This document shows positions 1 through 9,748 of a DNA stretch of 64,000 nt, piece by piece. The position numbers and the translations under genes are program-made. The notes under the pieces were generated by a model. The model was not told where the DNA came from. It searched no databases and worked only from the letters and a program-made list of their open reading frames with translations. The stretch spans positions 101,081 through 165,080 of the forward strand of contig JAIFAC010000143.1 in assembly GCA_026545765.1 (NCBI GenBank). The letters run 5' to 3'. Every line of letters starts with the position of its first letter. Position 1 is the first letter of the stretch. This stretch comes from Plantago major. Its lineage: Eukaryota > Streptophyta > Magnoliopsida > Lamiales > Plantaginaceae.

Positions 1-1
1 A

Positions 2-181
2 ACAAAGCATATTGATGTTAGACACCACTTCATCAGAGACCACGTTGAAAAAGGCAATATAGAGATACTCAAGATTGGCACTGAAGACCAACTTGCAGAT
101 ATCTTCACTAAGCCACTACAAGAAAGTAGATTCTTAGCCTTAAGACACTGTCTTGGACTAATGGAGCTACCAAAGAACTGA
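2..181 (+). CDS. pol C-terminus: end of Ty1/copia RNase H (element A)
   Basis: Open frame from the window edge to a TGA, about 59 codons. It reads through the typical copia RNase H ending: a KHIDVRHHF motif, then EDQLADIFTKPL and a short LRHCLGLMELPKN tail. The protein would degrade the RNA strand of the RNA/DNA hybrid during reverse transcription inside the virus-like particle. The first part of the polyprotein is missing because the window starts here. The same stretch is found at 15420-15617 in copy B. This piece has no internal stop. Confidence 0.92.
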   Translation, partial: TKHIDVRHHFIRDHVEKGNIEILKIGTEDQLADIFTKPLQESRFLALRHCLGLMELPKN

Positions 182-224
182 AAAAGTTCAGATATCCGAA
201 GAAGATATCAAAGGAGAGAGAAAA

Positions 225-312
225 GGAATCTGGAACGGGTATCCAGACAAGAGAAGAGGAATCTGGAACGGGTATCCAGACAAGAGAAGAGGAATCTAGA
301 ACGAGTATCCAG
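225..312 (+). repeat. 33-bp tandem repeat, each unit a small hairpin
   Basis: Units start at 225, 258 and 291; the third is partial and diverged. Each contains TCTGGA, a 7-nt loop ACGGGTA, then TCCAGA, so a 6-bp stem can form. The third unit has TCTAGA and loop ACGAGTA. It lies just 3' of the pol stop codon. Confidence 0.8.
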
Positions 313-804
313 AAACCAAAGGCTAAAGGGTAAAATAGCTATTTGAAAATTTCTGAGACAGGTACTCAGATATCTAGATCACTGAGTGAGGGGGAACACA
401 AAAGAGAATAGTACAACCGCTCATGCTAACTACTATCTTGAAATTTGAATTATTTCTATCTTTGTGAAAAACTTTGAAAAGACAACAAGTATAAGATAGA
501 ATCAGATACAACAGTGTTCTCATTCACACAGAAACGTGACTCATTTAGCTAATAGCCAACATTCATTAAATGGGCACAATTACAATTGTTGATTGTGATC
601 ATTGCTGAAGAAGCAATGGTGACCCTTGATGAAATGGGCGATTGATCTTTACGGCAGAGATTAACTCTCGGTAAATAGTGGATCTGAAATTCCAATAGGC
701 CCACTATGCATTTAATGCCAACAAGCTTTTACCCACTGCTCGCAATTCACAGATACATATATACAAAACCAATTTGTATGTATATGTTTGTCTAAATTTC
801 GTTG

Positions 805-815
805 CTATATATATA
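805..815 (+). promoter_or_regulatory. Putative internal TATA box upstream of the 3' ORF (element A)
   Basis: A CTATATATATAGGA block lies about 185 bp before the 3' ORF start codon. The same TATA and the following GGATTTTGGCAAAAG sequence occur at the same distance in copy B (16367) and, on the minus strand and without the full downstream block, in C (39006). Conserved distance in three copies suggests a separate promoter for the 3' ORF; this is inference from sequence only. Confidence 0.55.
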
Positions 816-994
816 GGATTTTGGCAAAAGAAATCACTTTCGCCTAATCCAACATTCTGACTTGCACAAGAATAGCAAAAACCATTCTATTTTCTCTGCA
901 AATCTTTGCTCCCAAATTAGTTTTTCTGCAAAGAATCACTAATCATACACCTTAATCTCTTTCAAACTTCGAAAAATTTACGATATATAAAGAG

Positions 995-3900
995 ATGGCC
1001 CCCAAACGATCAACTACCCAGAAATTCCAAAGTACTACAACTGGTACTGCTGAAAAGCAAGCACCAGAGTTGGTAGTTATTAACAATTGATTGGTAGGGA
1101 ACTTCAATCCCGATCATTGGACTTCAAATAACAGAATGATTTGGGGTGGTGCCATGATCGAAGAATACCTCACTGCTGCTGTTGAGACTCAAGCCGACAG
1201 AAAACTGATACTTGACATGCTTGAAAAGGCAAAAATCAAAGGTTTTCTATCAGCTCTACCAGTAGAATCTCTTCACTGTATCTGTTAGAATTCTACAACA
1301 ACTCCAGGATTATATCCTGTGTTTCTGAAGGCACTGCAATAGTGTCTATCAGAACTTCAGTCCAAGGAAAGGAAATCCTTCTGAACTTAACAACTTTCTG
1401 CAAGTTGTTTGACCTTCAAAATCTTGGAAAGGATTTTGAAATAGACACTAAGGATGAAGGTGTAAAACAACTGTACAGTGATGTGTGTGATCTTGAAAAA
1501 TCAGATACACCCACTGATTTCAAGCTTGTTGACATCAAAACCAGACATCTACTGGTTCACTGGGATGTGTTGGCATGCATTCTTCACAGATGCTTTGATG
1601 GTCTACAAGGAGGTGCTGAGCAAATAAGCCAAGAACGCTGGATGATGATGTTCTTATTGCAACAACAAGACAAAAGGCTGGAAAACCCTTTCAATTGGGG
1701 AAAGTACGCCTTTATGAAATTTGTGAAGAAGATTCAAGGCTTTGAGCCTACAATCGCTAAGGGACTTGCTGAGCCAAAGGCCACAGTAAGCTATGGTCTA
1801 AAGATATGCTACTTGCTGGAAAAGCTTGGCATTGAGCTCAGAGAGAAGGCTGACATAGCCAACAGTAACCTACTCTACAAATATGAGTATACGAACTTGA
1901 TGAAAAAGGTTACTGGATCTCAGAAAGGTTCCAAGAAGCGAAAGACTGAAGAGGTATTTTAGGGAGAAGTTGCAACCAAGAAGCCCAGAACTTCACGAAA
2001 GAAGTCTGCTGGCAAATCAGAAGACACACCCATTGAGGTTGTCGATTCCCAGATACCTGCCGTCGCTGCAGATGAACTCATCAATGAAGATGAACTAATC
2101 AATGCTGCAAAAGAGGTATCGACTACTGAACAAGTAAACTCAGCAAGAGAAAGTGCTTTCAGAAATGTTAAGACTATTGCCGAAAGCCTTGCTGATGAAC
2201 TCATCAATACTGCTAAAGAATTAGTGACGAATACCAAGCCCTATCTGCAGAAACCACAGGAATTATGGACCAATCAGTTCCCAATGCTGATGAGAACTCT
2301 GACGATGAAGATGATGAATTAGTCATTTCTCAAGTCCTAGAAAAATCAAAAAGGACTAAAGTTACTGAAAAAGTAACTGGTGTAGAGGTATCTGAAGAAG
2401 AACCTACACCACAAGTTGCTGAACAAGCACCTGTTACAAAGGTTGCTGAAGAAGCAACAGTGTCCAAGGTAACTGGACAAATTACACCATCAGAGTAACA
2501 AAGACTGAAGCATATTGAAGATGCTCTGATGAGTGATAGCTTAGTGTTGGAGGATACTGCCATTGCCTTAACACTCAACAAATTCATCTCAAAACAACAA
2601 CCACAACAATGATGTGAATATCACTGAAATGGTACTTGAGCTGCAGATACCAGCATCTTTCATTGCTGAAGAAAATCCTGCAAAAGAGCACGTTCCCCAA
2701 CTCAATGAGAGGGATCAAACTGAGACATTTGCTCAGAATGATCAACCAGGGGAGGCAACTGAGTTGCATACTCAGGCAAGGTCTGAAGTACCTGAAATTT
2801 CAAACAAAGAAATGAAATGGAACAACAAGACCAACGCATAGAAGGGTCACAAGTTCCAGAGACCAATCAGCCTGACATTGCTCAGGTATCTGAATGGTTT
2901 AACTCTCTACTTGTTTGTGCCACATAATCTTGTTATTTAATAGAATTTCTTTGTTACAGACTGATTTAGAAACACGAGAACAAGAGGAAGCTGAAAAGCT
3001 TGCCTCAGAAACTGAGAAGGAGGCTTCCACACCCTCACAACTTAAGGAATCTGAGCCTGTGCTACAGGTGATAAAGACTTCCTTAAGATATAATTTTTCA
3101 GATATTCGTTAATATACTTCACTAATAAGTGTTTGTTTCTAACAAGCTCCAACTAAGAAGAAAAATGAAGAGACTGAAAAGTCTATCTCTTCAGAGAGGA
3201 ATAAAGAGGCTTCCAAGGCCTTTGAGGAACAAGTATCTGAACCTTCTGTAGAGAAGGTATTTCATTCAGATATTTATACTCCTCAAAGAGCAATCTCTGA
3301 TCTTTTTTTTTTACTAACACTTTCTACTTAATAGGTTCAAAAAGAAGTAGAAGTTGTTGAGGTATTGCCCACTCAATCCTCACAACATATGGAAATTGAT
3401 GAGGCATCAAGGCCTTCATCACAAGAAAAGATTCCGTAAATCGCAAGTTTCTGTGAGACAAACATCTGAGCCTCCAACAGAGGTAATTGACATCTCAGAT
3501 ATCTGATTTGCCAATAAAAATTTTCTTGATAAAATTTCCTAAGTGTTATGTTTTAATTCTCAGGTTCAAGCAGAAAGAAAGGTTGATGAGGACCAGACTT
3601 CCAAGTCTCCACCTCACAACAGGATATCTGAGGCAACCCATGTCTCAGTTGTACAAATCTCTGAGCCTGATGTACTCATTTAGGTACCTCAGAAACCTAA
3701 CTACACTTGTACTCAGATATCTACACAACTTTTGAATCTAACTCATAACTCTTTCTTTCAGGCTCAAACAAGTGCCACGAAGGTCCATGATGATGAGAAA
3801 AAGGACCTACTTCTCTTCTTCAAAGCTCATACCCTGCCAAAGCACATTCAATGCTTCAAGAAATGGCAGAGATTAAGGTGCTCAGATCTCTCTGAAATAT

Positions 3901-6511
3901 TGAGAATCATAGATCAACCTACGAGACGAGCATGAGCTCTTGACTTGGAGAACTACATCCATGCAATGTTTCCCACGGAACAGTATCAAGTGGCGACCTT
4001 ATTGCATGAGGATTTCTCCAGAGAAGTGGCACAGAAGTTGATTCAAGCCTTTAATCAGGCTGATGGTCAGACAAGATTACAGATGGCATTCAAGCCAGTC
4101 CTGCCCCAGACTCTATAATTTATTCCTTCTGAACAAGAGGAGGTTAATGGGCAGAAGATCACTATTCCTGAAGTGATTAATCTTGTATCTGAAGACGATG
4201 AGGAGGAAGAAATAGATGAGAATAACTTTGATGAACCTCCCTCTGACCATCACAAAAAGGATGATGATGATAAGAATGATGATGATGCCCCTACACCAGG
4301 GACGGGAGGGATTTCACAAGGACACATTGCCTCAGCTGCTGAAAAGCACACAGAGAGGACTTCACAGCAATACCCTCCTCCATCTCCTCAGAAATCTAAT
4401 CATCCAACTTCCCAACACAAAGTTACTACTGAACAAGTAGTTGACCACTCTGAGGGAACAACTCAGAAAATAATAGATGCACAAGCCAGAGTTTCTCAAC
4501 TCAAACAACTGTTGGAAGAAGAACAACAACTACATCTTCAACTGGAAGAAAAGATAGCTGAATCTAGAGCAAAGCTCCAGAAGATTGAAGATCAAAAAAT
4601 CAAGGAAATGGAAGCTTATGCTGAAATGAAAGAACTCCAGCTTGCTGTTCAGGCAATTACTGAGGAATTAGATACTGAACAAGTATCTAATGACAAGCAT
4701 GATGCTAAGGCTGCATTCCATGAAGATGTTTCATCCTCCTCACTGAAAGGAAAGAAACCCATCTCTGAGATGGTTGCTGGACTAGAGAACATTGATGAAA
4801 ATGTCCAAGAGGATGAAGATCACTGGGCTGATAACTCAGATGATGAAGAAGACAAGAATTCGGCAGAACACCGCAATGAATACTTGGCGGTTTCACATTT
4901 GAAAAGGAAGTCGATTGTTCTCGACATATTCAAAGAAAGGCAAATGTCAACTCCAATGAATACTTGAGCATCGAGTAATCAAGCTAAATTGAAAAAGAAG
5001 TTATCTTCTCAAACAAAGCCGCCATCAGATCACCCCTCCGTAACTAAAGTCATTCATCAACTCATCACTCGAGAACAACCACCGGGTCATTTCTCGTAAA
5101 GATCTAGGCATGGTTAGGGATGATGACCAAAACATGGCCGCAAAAGCTTTTGAAGAGGCGTATATCATGAAAAGCGATGTTGTTCAAGGCCCACCGACAG
5201 AGCCATCGATAAGGATACCGGTCTTATCAAACAAAATCGAGCTCAAGGCTGATCCGGAAAAGTTGGTTCAGCTACAACTATCTGCAAGGGAACTTTAACT
5301 CCCTTTCAGAATCATTTGTGATTCTTAGTCAGTCAACAATGACTAAGGGGGAAGAATATCAAGAGGCTCAGAGAGGAAGAGGAAGAGGAAGACGAAACAA
5401 AAGAAAATCTGAACAACCACCTCTCAAAATAATTGAGCCCTCCTCCAGTCAGACTGCTCTACAGATAGTGGCCACCACTCAACTTCCTGAACAAGGAATG
5501 ACAACAAGGGCCAGAGCACAGAAACCTCCAAGGAGTACCAAGGCTCCAAAGTGAAGACAAGTAAAAGGGATTGATGAATCTTCTGAAGAAGAAGAAGAAG
5601 AAGGCCAAATCAAATCCCAGGGCAATGAAGAAGGCTACAAAAGTCTCACAAGAATTGATCTTGATGATGATGATGATGAAGAGACTGATGAAGATGAAGC
5701 TCCTCTTCATAGAAAAAGGAAAATTAATAGCCTAACTGAGCCCATAGCTGCAAAGCCTTTGGCAGCTAAAACACCCTCTGGAAATACCAAGTCTATCCAG
5801 GGTGGTTCTTCAAGCATTACCCCAAAGGAAAATTCAAGACAATGGAGGAACAGGCTGAGAGCTGAACAAAGACAAAGTCAACTTCCACTCAGGCCTGAAG
5901 AAGCCAAAATTGAGTATGTGAAGAATGATAACAACTCCTCTGTCTACAGGTGCATAAATCAGAAAAATGGTTACTGGATTCTGGAACTCAGGCATTTACT
6001 GCTAAATTCAAGGTTTCCAGAACCAATATATAAACAGCTCATTGCATGGAGAAAAGACAAGCTAATCTTGATTAACACCAACCACATCAAAGCATGGTTG
6101 GATTTTGAAGTAATCAAGAGAACAGAAGCCATGAAGAAGGACCTCTCTGATGAATGTCCTTATGGAAAGCCAGATGATGTGCATGTAATTCTAACATTAT
6201 CGAACAGCACAAGAGCAAGACTTGCTGTGGAACCCTATGAGTCCTTCTACTTAACTGAAGATCAATACAAGGGTGACATTAGATATCTGAAGATCATTTA
6301 TGAATACTTCAAGCTATCAGATATCAGAATCGAGCATGCCTGGAAGTGGGGAAAGTATCTGTGGGTCAAGCACTTTGTCAAGAAAAATCCTACCAAAACT
6401 TACAAGGAAGTCTGTGAATTTGCCAGAGACACAGAGATATTTGTCAGAACTCTTCTCTATGACTACTCTGATGATATCAAAAGGTTTGGTGATAGGAAAT
6501 TTACAGATTGA
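995..6511 (+). pseudogene. Intron-containing 3' ORF of element A (env-like by position only)
   Basis: Function unknown. The start chosen is the ATG at 995 (MAPKRSTTQK), 185 bp after the TATA box; copies B and C have an ATG at the same place. The N-terminal region (to about 1962) holds a globular domain with motifs TSVQGKEI, TFCKLFDLQNLG and NPFNWGKYAFMKFVKKIQGFEP. It may match the family called putative plant transposon protein in databases, which I could not check. An acidic, Ser/Thr-rich stretch follows, then a five-intron cassette (2886-3761), a long coiled coil (about 4450-4690, LEEEQQLHLQLEEKIAESRAK), a basic/Glu-rich linker and a conserved C-terminal domain (5759-6511) with YESFYLTEDQYKGDIRYL. 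I see no signal peptide or membrane segment, so envelope function is not supported. Stops at 1088 and 1286 and several frameshifts break it. Confidence 0.75.
2886..3761 (+). other. Five-intron, four-exon cassette inside the 3' ORF (element A)
   Basis: Introns by GT-AG signals and coding context: 2886-2959, 3068-3145, 3257-3334, 3483-3563 and 3684-3761 (74-81 bp). Exons between them are 108, about 111, 148 and 120 bp. Each intron ends in a pyrimidine-rich tract and AG; the second acceptor reads AA here where copy B has AG. Exons begin with codons for (A/V)(Q/P) or a near variant and end near a (E/Q)P-x-x-x-Q motif, so they look like repeated modules. Cassettes with the same exon order occur in B and C. 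Confidence 0.75.
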
Positions 6512-6864
6512 CCCATGGAACTGCTTTTAAAGACTTGAAGACTAGTTCATTAGGATGTCTACTTGGAGCTTGGTTACTCCTGTTATCCTAATTTACTATG
6601 TATTTTTGTATCTTCGATCGAGCTAAATTGTATTATGTACTAAATTTATTTGTAAGCTTTCTCTGTATCATATAGATATGAACTTACTCTCAGATATCAC
6701 TTTCTATAAAAGATAACTTGTCAGCAAAGATCACACCTTATGATTTGGTTGATGTTTACTCTCTGCACTTAATTATATGAATTGAAAGATCATAAGAAAT
6801 GATTAAGTAATGGATTGTTTCCTCATCCAGATTTGTAATAGGTCAGATAGTCATCGTTGACTGA
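6512..6864 (+). other. 3' untranslated region of element A
   Basis: No coding sequence is visible between the 3' ORF stop and the polypurine tract. The block is conserved in copy B (22112-22465), including a GATAGTCATCGTTGACTGATC sequence directly before the polypurine tract. Confidence 0.6.
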
Positions 6865-6881
6865 TCAAAATGGGGGAAATT
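6865..6881 (+). promoter_or_regulatory. Polypurine tract, element A
   Basis: TCAAAATGGGGGAAATT sits directly before the LTR start TGTTAGG. It primes plus-strand DNA synthesis in retroelements. Copies B and C have TCAAAAAGGGGGAAATT in the same place. Confidence 0.88.
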
Positions 6882-7605
6882 TGTTAGGAATATCTGTTTA
6901 GATTTTGATCAGCAACCTAATGACTTATCTTAGCTCAGAAAGGTGGTTAGTACTCTTGGTTCACTTGAACACTGTAAAAGAGGAAACTCACTAAGTTTGA
7001 TAGTCTAGCAAATCTTGTATAGGATGTTAGGTCACGAAATGTAATTTTTATTTTCTAAAGAAGACCAAGAAGAAGACTTCCAACAGGAAAAGTTCAATGG
7101 ATTTGATGATCTAAAGACTGCACAAGATTGCTGAAGACAAAGGTTTTTCAGATACCTATGTCCAGATATCTTGAAGAAACAAGTGTTTCGAAACACAAGT
7201 GTTGCAAAAGATATATGAGAATAAAAGGTTTCTGAGACAAGGAAAGTGTCCACAGATATCTACACTCAGATACCTTGGATATAAACTATGTTTCTGAAAA
7301 AGAAAATATTTTATAACAAAGTTGTTTCAACAAATGGTATATGGAGTTGTGATAATCGATGGAAAAGAACATGCAAAGTTTCAAAAAACTCTGATTGTAT
7401 AAAGATCTCTAATACCATGCATAGTTCCGTTGGCACTACAGGACAAAATATAGTACAGTGATTAAATGCACGTATGTAAATGTCTAACAAAACGGTAGCT
7501 TCAAGAAGAAGAAGACAAACTCACATAAAGATTATATTCAGATATCAATGATTTGAATTTGATTTAAGCCTAACGGATACTATTCAAACGGCACTCAAAT
7601 TCATC

Positions 7606-7613
7606 TATAAATA
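7606..7613 (+). promoter_or_regulatory. LTR promoter TATA box (element A)
   Basis: TATAAATA follows a conserved AACGGATACTATTCAAACGG block. Equivalents lie at 8708-8715 and 23129-23136 in the LTRs of B, and at 54026-54033 and 32701-32708 (minus strand) in C. It would direct transcription of the genomic RNA from U3; the start site itself cannot be seen. Confidence 0.65.
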
Positions 7614-7986
7614 TCAACACTTAGACTGCTTGAGGACACACACATAACACTGAACTTACACACAAGCTCTCTCAAGCAAACTACTTACCTTCAAGCTTTC
7701 TGTTGCGACCAAACCTCTTGATTCTAAGTAACACAAAAGTTCTAAGTGTCCTGATCCTTAACAAGCATTGTTATCTGTGAAGGAGTTGAACTAAGATTTC
7801 ATATCTGAGATTCATTCTCTGGAACACTTACAATAGACTTGGGTCAGTAGAGAACAAGATACCATACATTGAAAAGTGTATTAAGTATACTTGATTCATA
7901 GAGCTATCTGAATAACTGAATAAGTTATTTAAGAAGCTCACCTGACAAACAAACCTAAAACCAACACCATATTCGGCGTGGAGTAT

Positions 7987-8269
7987 AGGAAGTACTTAGT
8001 TTGGGAAACTAAGGAATAACTCCAAGGTTGCTGAGCACAGGAAGTACTTAGTTTGGGAAGCTAAGGAATAGCTCAAAAAGGTTTCTGAGTACAGGAAGTA
8101 CTTAGCTGTGAAAGCCGGGGAATAACTCAGGGGGGACACTTGGTTGGGAACCTAGTGTATTTAGGAATCAAGAGAAGATATGTGTAAGGTTAACTCATTT
8201 ATCTGTCTTAGTGCATTCTAGGTCTGAGAAAGGCCGAAGTGGATTAGTTGAAGGATTATGCCACCTTCA
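7987..8269 (+). promoter_or_regulatory. Stem-loop array in the LTR transcribed leader
   Basis: Three tandem units of about 53 bp share AGGAAGTACTT, a stem-loop and GGAATAACTC or a near variant. Stem-loops are 7995-8013 (CTTAGTTT, GGG, AAACTAAG), 8047-8065 (same with one G-T pair) and 8101-8119 (CTTAGCT/AGCCGGG, one mismatch). Two more hairpins follow: GGTCT/AGGCC at 8221-8235 and TGAAGG/CCTTCA at 8249-8269. All lie downstream of the TATA box, so they should be in the RNA. Copies B and C have the same structures with changed but still pairing stems. Confidence 0.7.
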
Positions 8270-8518
8270 GATACCACTATAAAAAGACTTGTGTTATTTA
8301 CTTTCTGCAGTTTATTACTTGCTTTACTTATCTTGCAAAGTACTTACACACATCTTGGTCGAAAGTGCACTTATCACATAAAAGTCTTCCGCTCTCTGAA
8401 ATTAAGTATCAGATATCTACACAGATATCTGAGAAACTATTTTTATCGACAAAAGTTTTAAAAGACTATTCACCCCCCCCCCCTCTAGTCTTTTACTTTG
8501 CCGTTATCTGGACCAACA

Positions 8519-9630
8519 GCGTACATAGTTCCATTGGCACTACAGGACAAAATTAGTACAATACAATAAATGCGCAGACAGAGACATCTAAACAAAAGAG
8601 GAAATCTCTGAAAAGAGACAACGTCTTCTGTAGTACTATTTTCAGATATCAATAGTTTGAATTTCATTAAGCCTAACGGATACTATTCAAACGGCATGAT
8701 TTTCAACTATAAATATCATCACTTAGAATGCTTGAAATACACACACATAACTTACAAACCAAGAACTTACATCTACGAACTTGTTCATTCAAGCATACAA
8801 GCCTTCAATCTACTTATTCTTCACCATGTATTAAGCTCTTGAATTCTAAGTAGCACGAAAGTTCTAAGTGTCCTGATCCTTAACAAGCATTGCTATCTGT
8901 GAAGGAGTTGAATCAAAAGATCAAGAATCTGAGATTCATTCTCTAGAACATTTATCATAGACTTGGGTCAGTAAAGAACTTATCACCACACATTGTAAAG
9001 TGTGTTAAGTGACTCTTGTTCAAGAAGGTAGTATTACATAACTGTACAAGTTATTAATCTATCAAATCCTGACAAACTACCTTAACCTTAAATGGCGTGG
9101 AGTACAGGAAGTACTTAGTTTGGGAAACTAAGGAATAACTCCAAGGTTACTGAGCATAGGAAGTACTTAGTTTGGAAAACTAAGGAATAGCTCAAAGGTT
9201 TCTGAGTATAGAAAGTACTTGGCTGAGAAAGCCGGGGAATAACTCAAGGGGAACACTTGGTTGGGAACCTACTGTATTTAGGAATCGAGAGAAGATATTT
9301 GTAAGGCGAACTCATTTATCTGTCTTAGTGGATTCTAGGTCTGAGAAAGGCCGAAGTGGATTAGTTGAAGGATTACGCCACCTTCAGATACCACTATAAA
9401 GATCAGTGTTATTTACTTTCTGCAATTTATTACTTGCTTTATTTACCTTGCTGAGTATTTACACATATCTTGCTGAGCACGTGTACTTATCATAGAAAAG
9501 TCTTCCGCCTTCGAATTAAGTATCGATATCTTCACAAATATCTCGAGAAATTTTGTTTATCGACAAAAGTTGTAAAGACTATTCACCCCTTCGCGGTAGT
9601 CTTTTCCCTTTGCCGTTATCTGGACCAACA
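8519..9630 (+). repeat. 5'-truncated 5' LTR of element B
   Basis: It starts at GCGTACATAG, equivalent to about position 540 of the LTR of A (7421), and ends TGGACCAACA. It keeps the TATA box at 8708-8715 and all three leader stem-loops (9114-9132, 9166-9184, 9218-9236). In the third unit the stem is CTTGGCT/AGCCGGG, which pairs fully if G-T pairs are allowed. Confidence 0.9.
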
Positions 9631-9632
9631 AG

Positions 9633-9644
9633 TGGTATCAGAGC
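9633..9644 (+). promoter_or_regulatory. Primer binding site, initiator tRNA-Met type
   Basis: TGGTATCAGAGC lies two bases after the LTR. It is complementary to the 3' end of plant initiator tRNA-Met, the usual primer of Ty1/copia elements. Confidence 0.92.
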
Positions 9645-9748
9645 AGGAGATTTCCAAGCCTTCTGCACTGAACCTAGATCCCAGATAAGTGCCCACTAAC
9701 TGCTTTTCACCTACACTTGATTTGTCTGTTTAGTGTGTTTGTTGCAGG

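Larger units (their letters stand above)
182..994 (+). other. Non-coding spacer between pol and the 3' ORF (element A)
   Basis: There is no credible coding sequence here. It holds a 33-bp tandem repeat with hairpins (225-312), another hairpin at about 349-370 with arms TCTGAG and CTCAGA around ACAGGTA, a purine-rich GAGTGAGGGGGAACACAAAAG stretch near 383-403 that resembles a second polypurine tract, and a TATA box at 805. Copies B (15618-16556) and C (38808-39786) carry homologous spacers. Confidence 0.75.
1..8518 (+). mobile_element. Ty1/copia element A (Sirevirus-like), 5' truncated by the window edge
   Basis: Ordered parts seen: last 60 codons of the copia RNase H, a non-coding spacer, a TATA box, a long 3' ORF region, a polypurine tract and a 3' LTR beginning TGTTAGGA and ending CCAACA. 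The order pol, extra 3' ORF, LTR is that of the Sirevirus (SIRE/Maximus) branch of Ty1/copia; that assignment rests on layout and on the copia-type RNase H tail, not on a tree. The 5' half lies outside the window. Copy B has the same layout downstream and is close in sequence throughout. Confidence 0.9.
6882..8518 (+). repeat. 3' LTR of element A (1637 bp)
   Basis: It begins TGTTAGGAATATCTG after the polypurine tract and ends ATCTGGACCAACA, giving TGTT/AACA termini. A TATA box (7606-7613) lies about 45% into it. A C-tract (12 C) sits at about 8472-8483. Downstream of the TATA box are three tandem stem-loops (7987-8119) and two further conserved stem-loops (8221-8269). The right edge abuts, with no spacer, the truncated 5' LTR of copy B. 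Confidence 0.93.

Noticed and set aside
383-403. Second polypurine tract marking an LTR at 404
   Set aside because: The sequence after it (AATAGTACAACC) has no TG start and does not match any LTR in the window; kept only as a purine-rich block.
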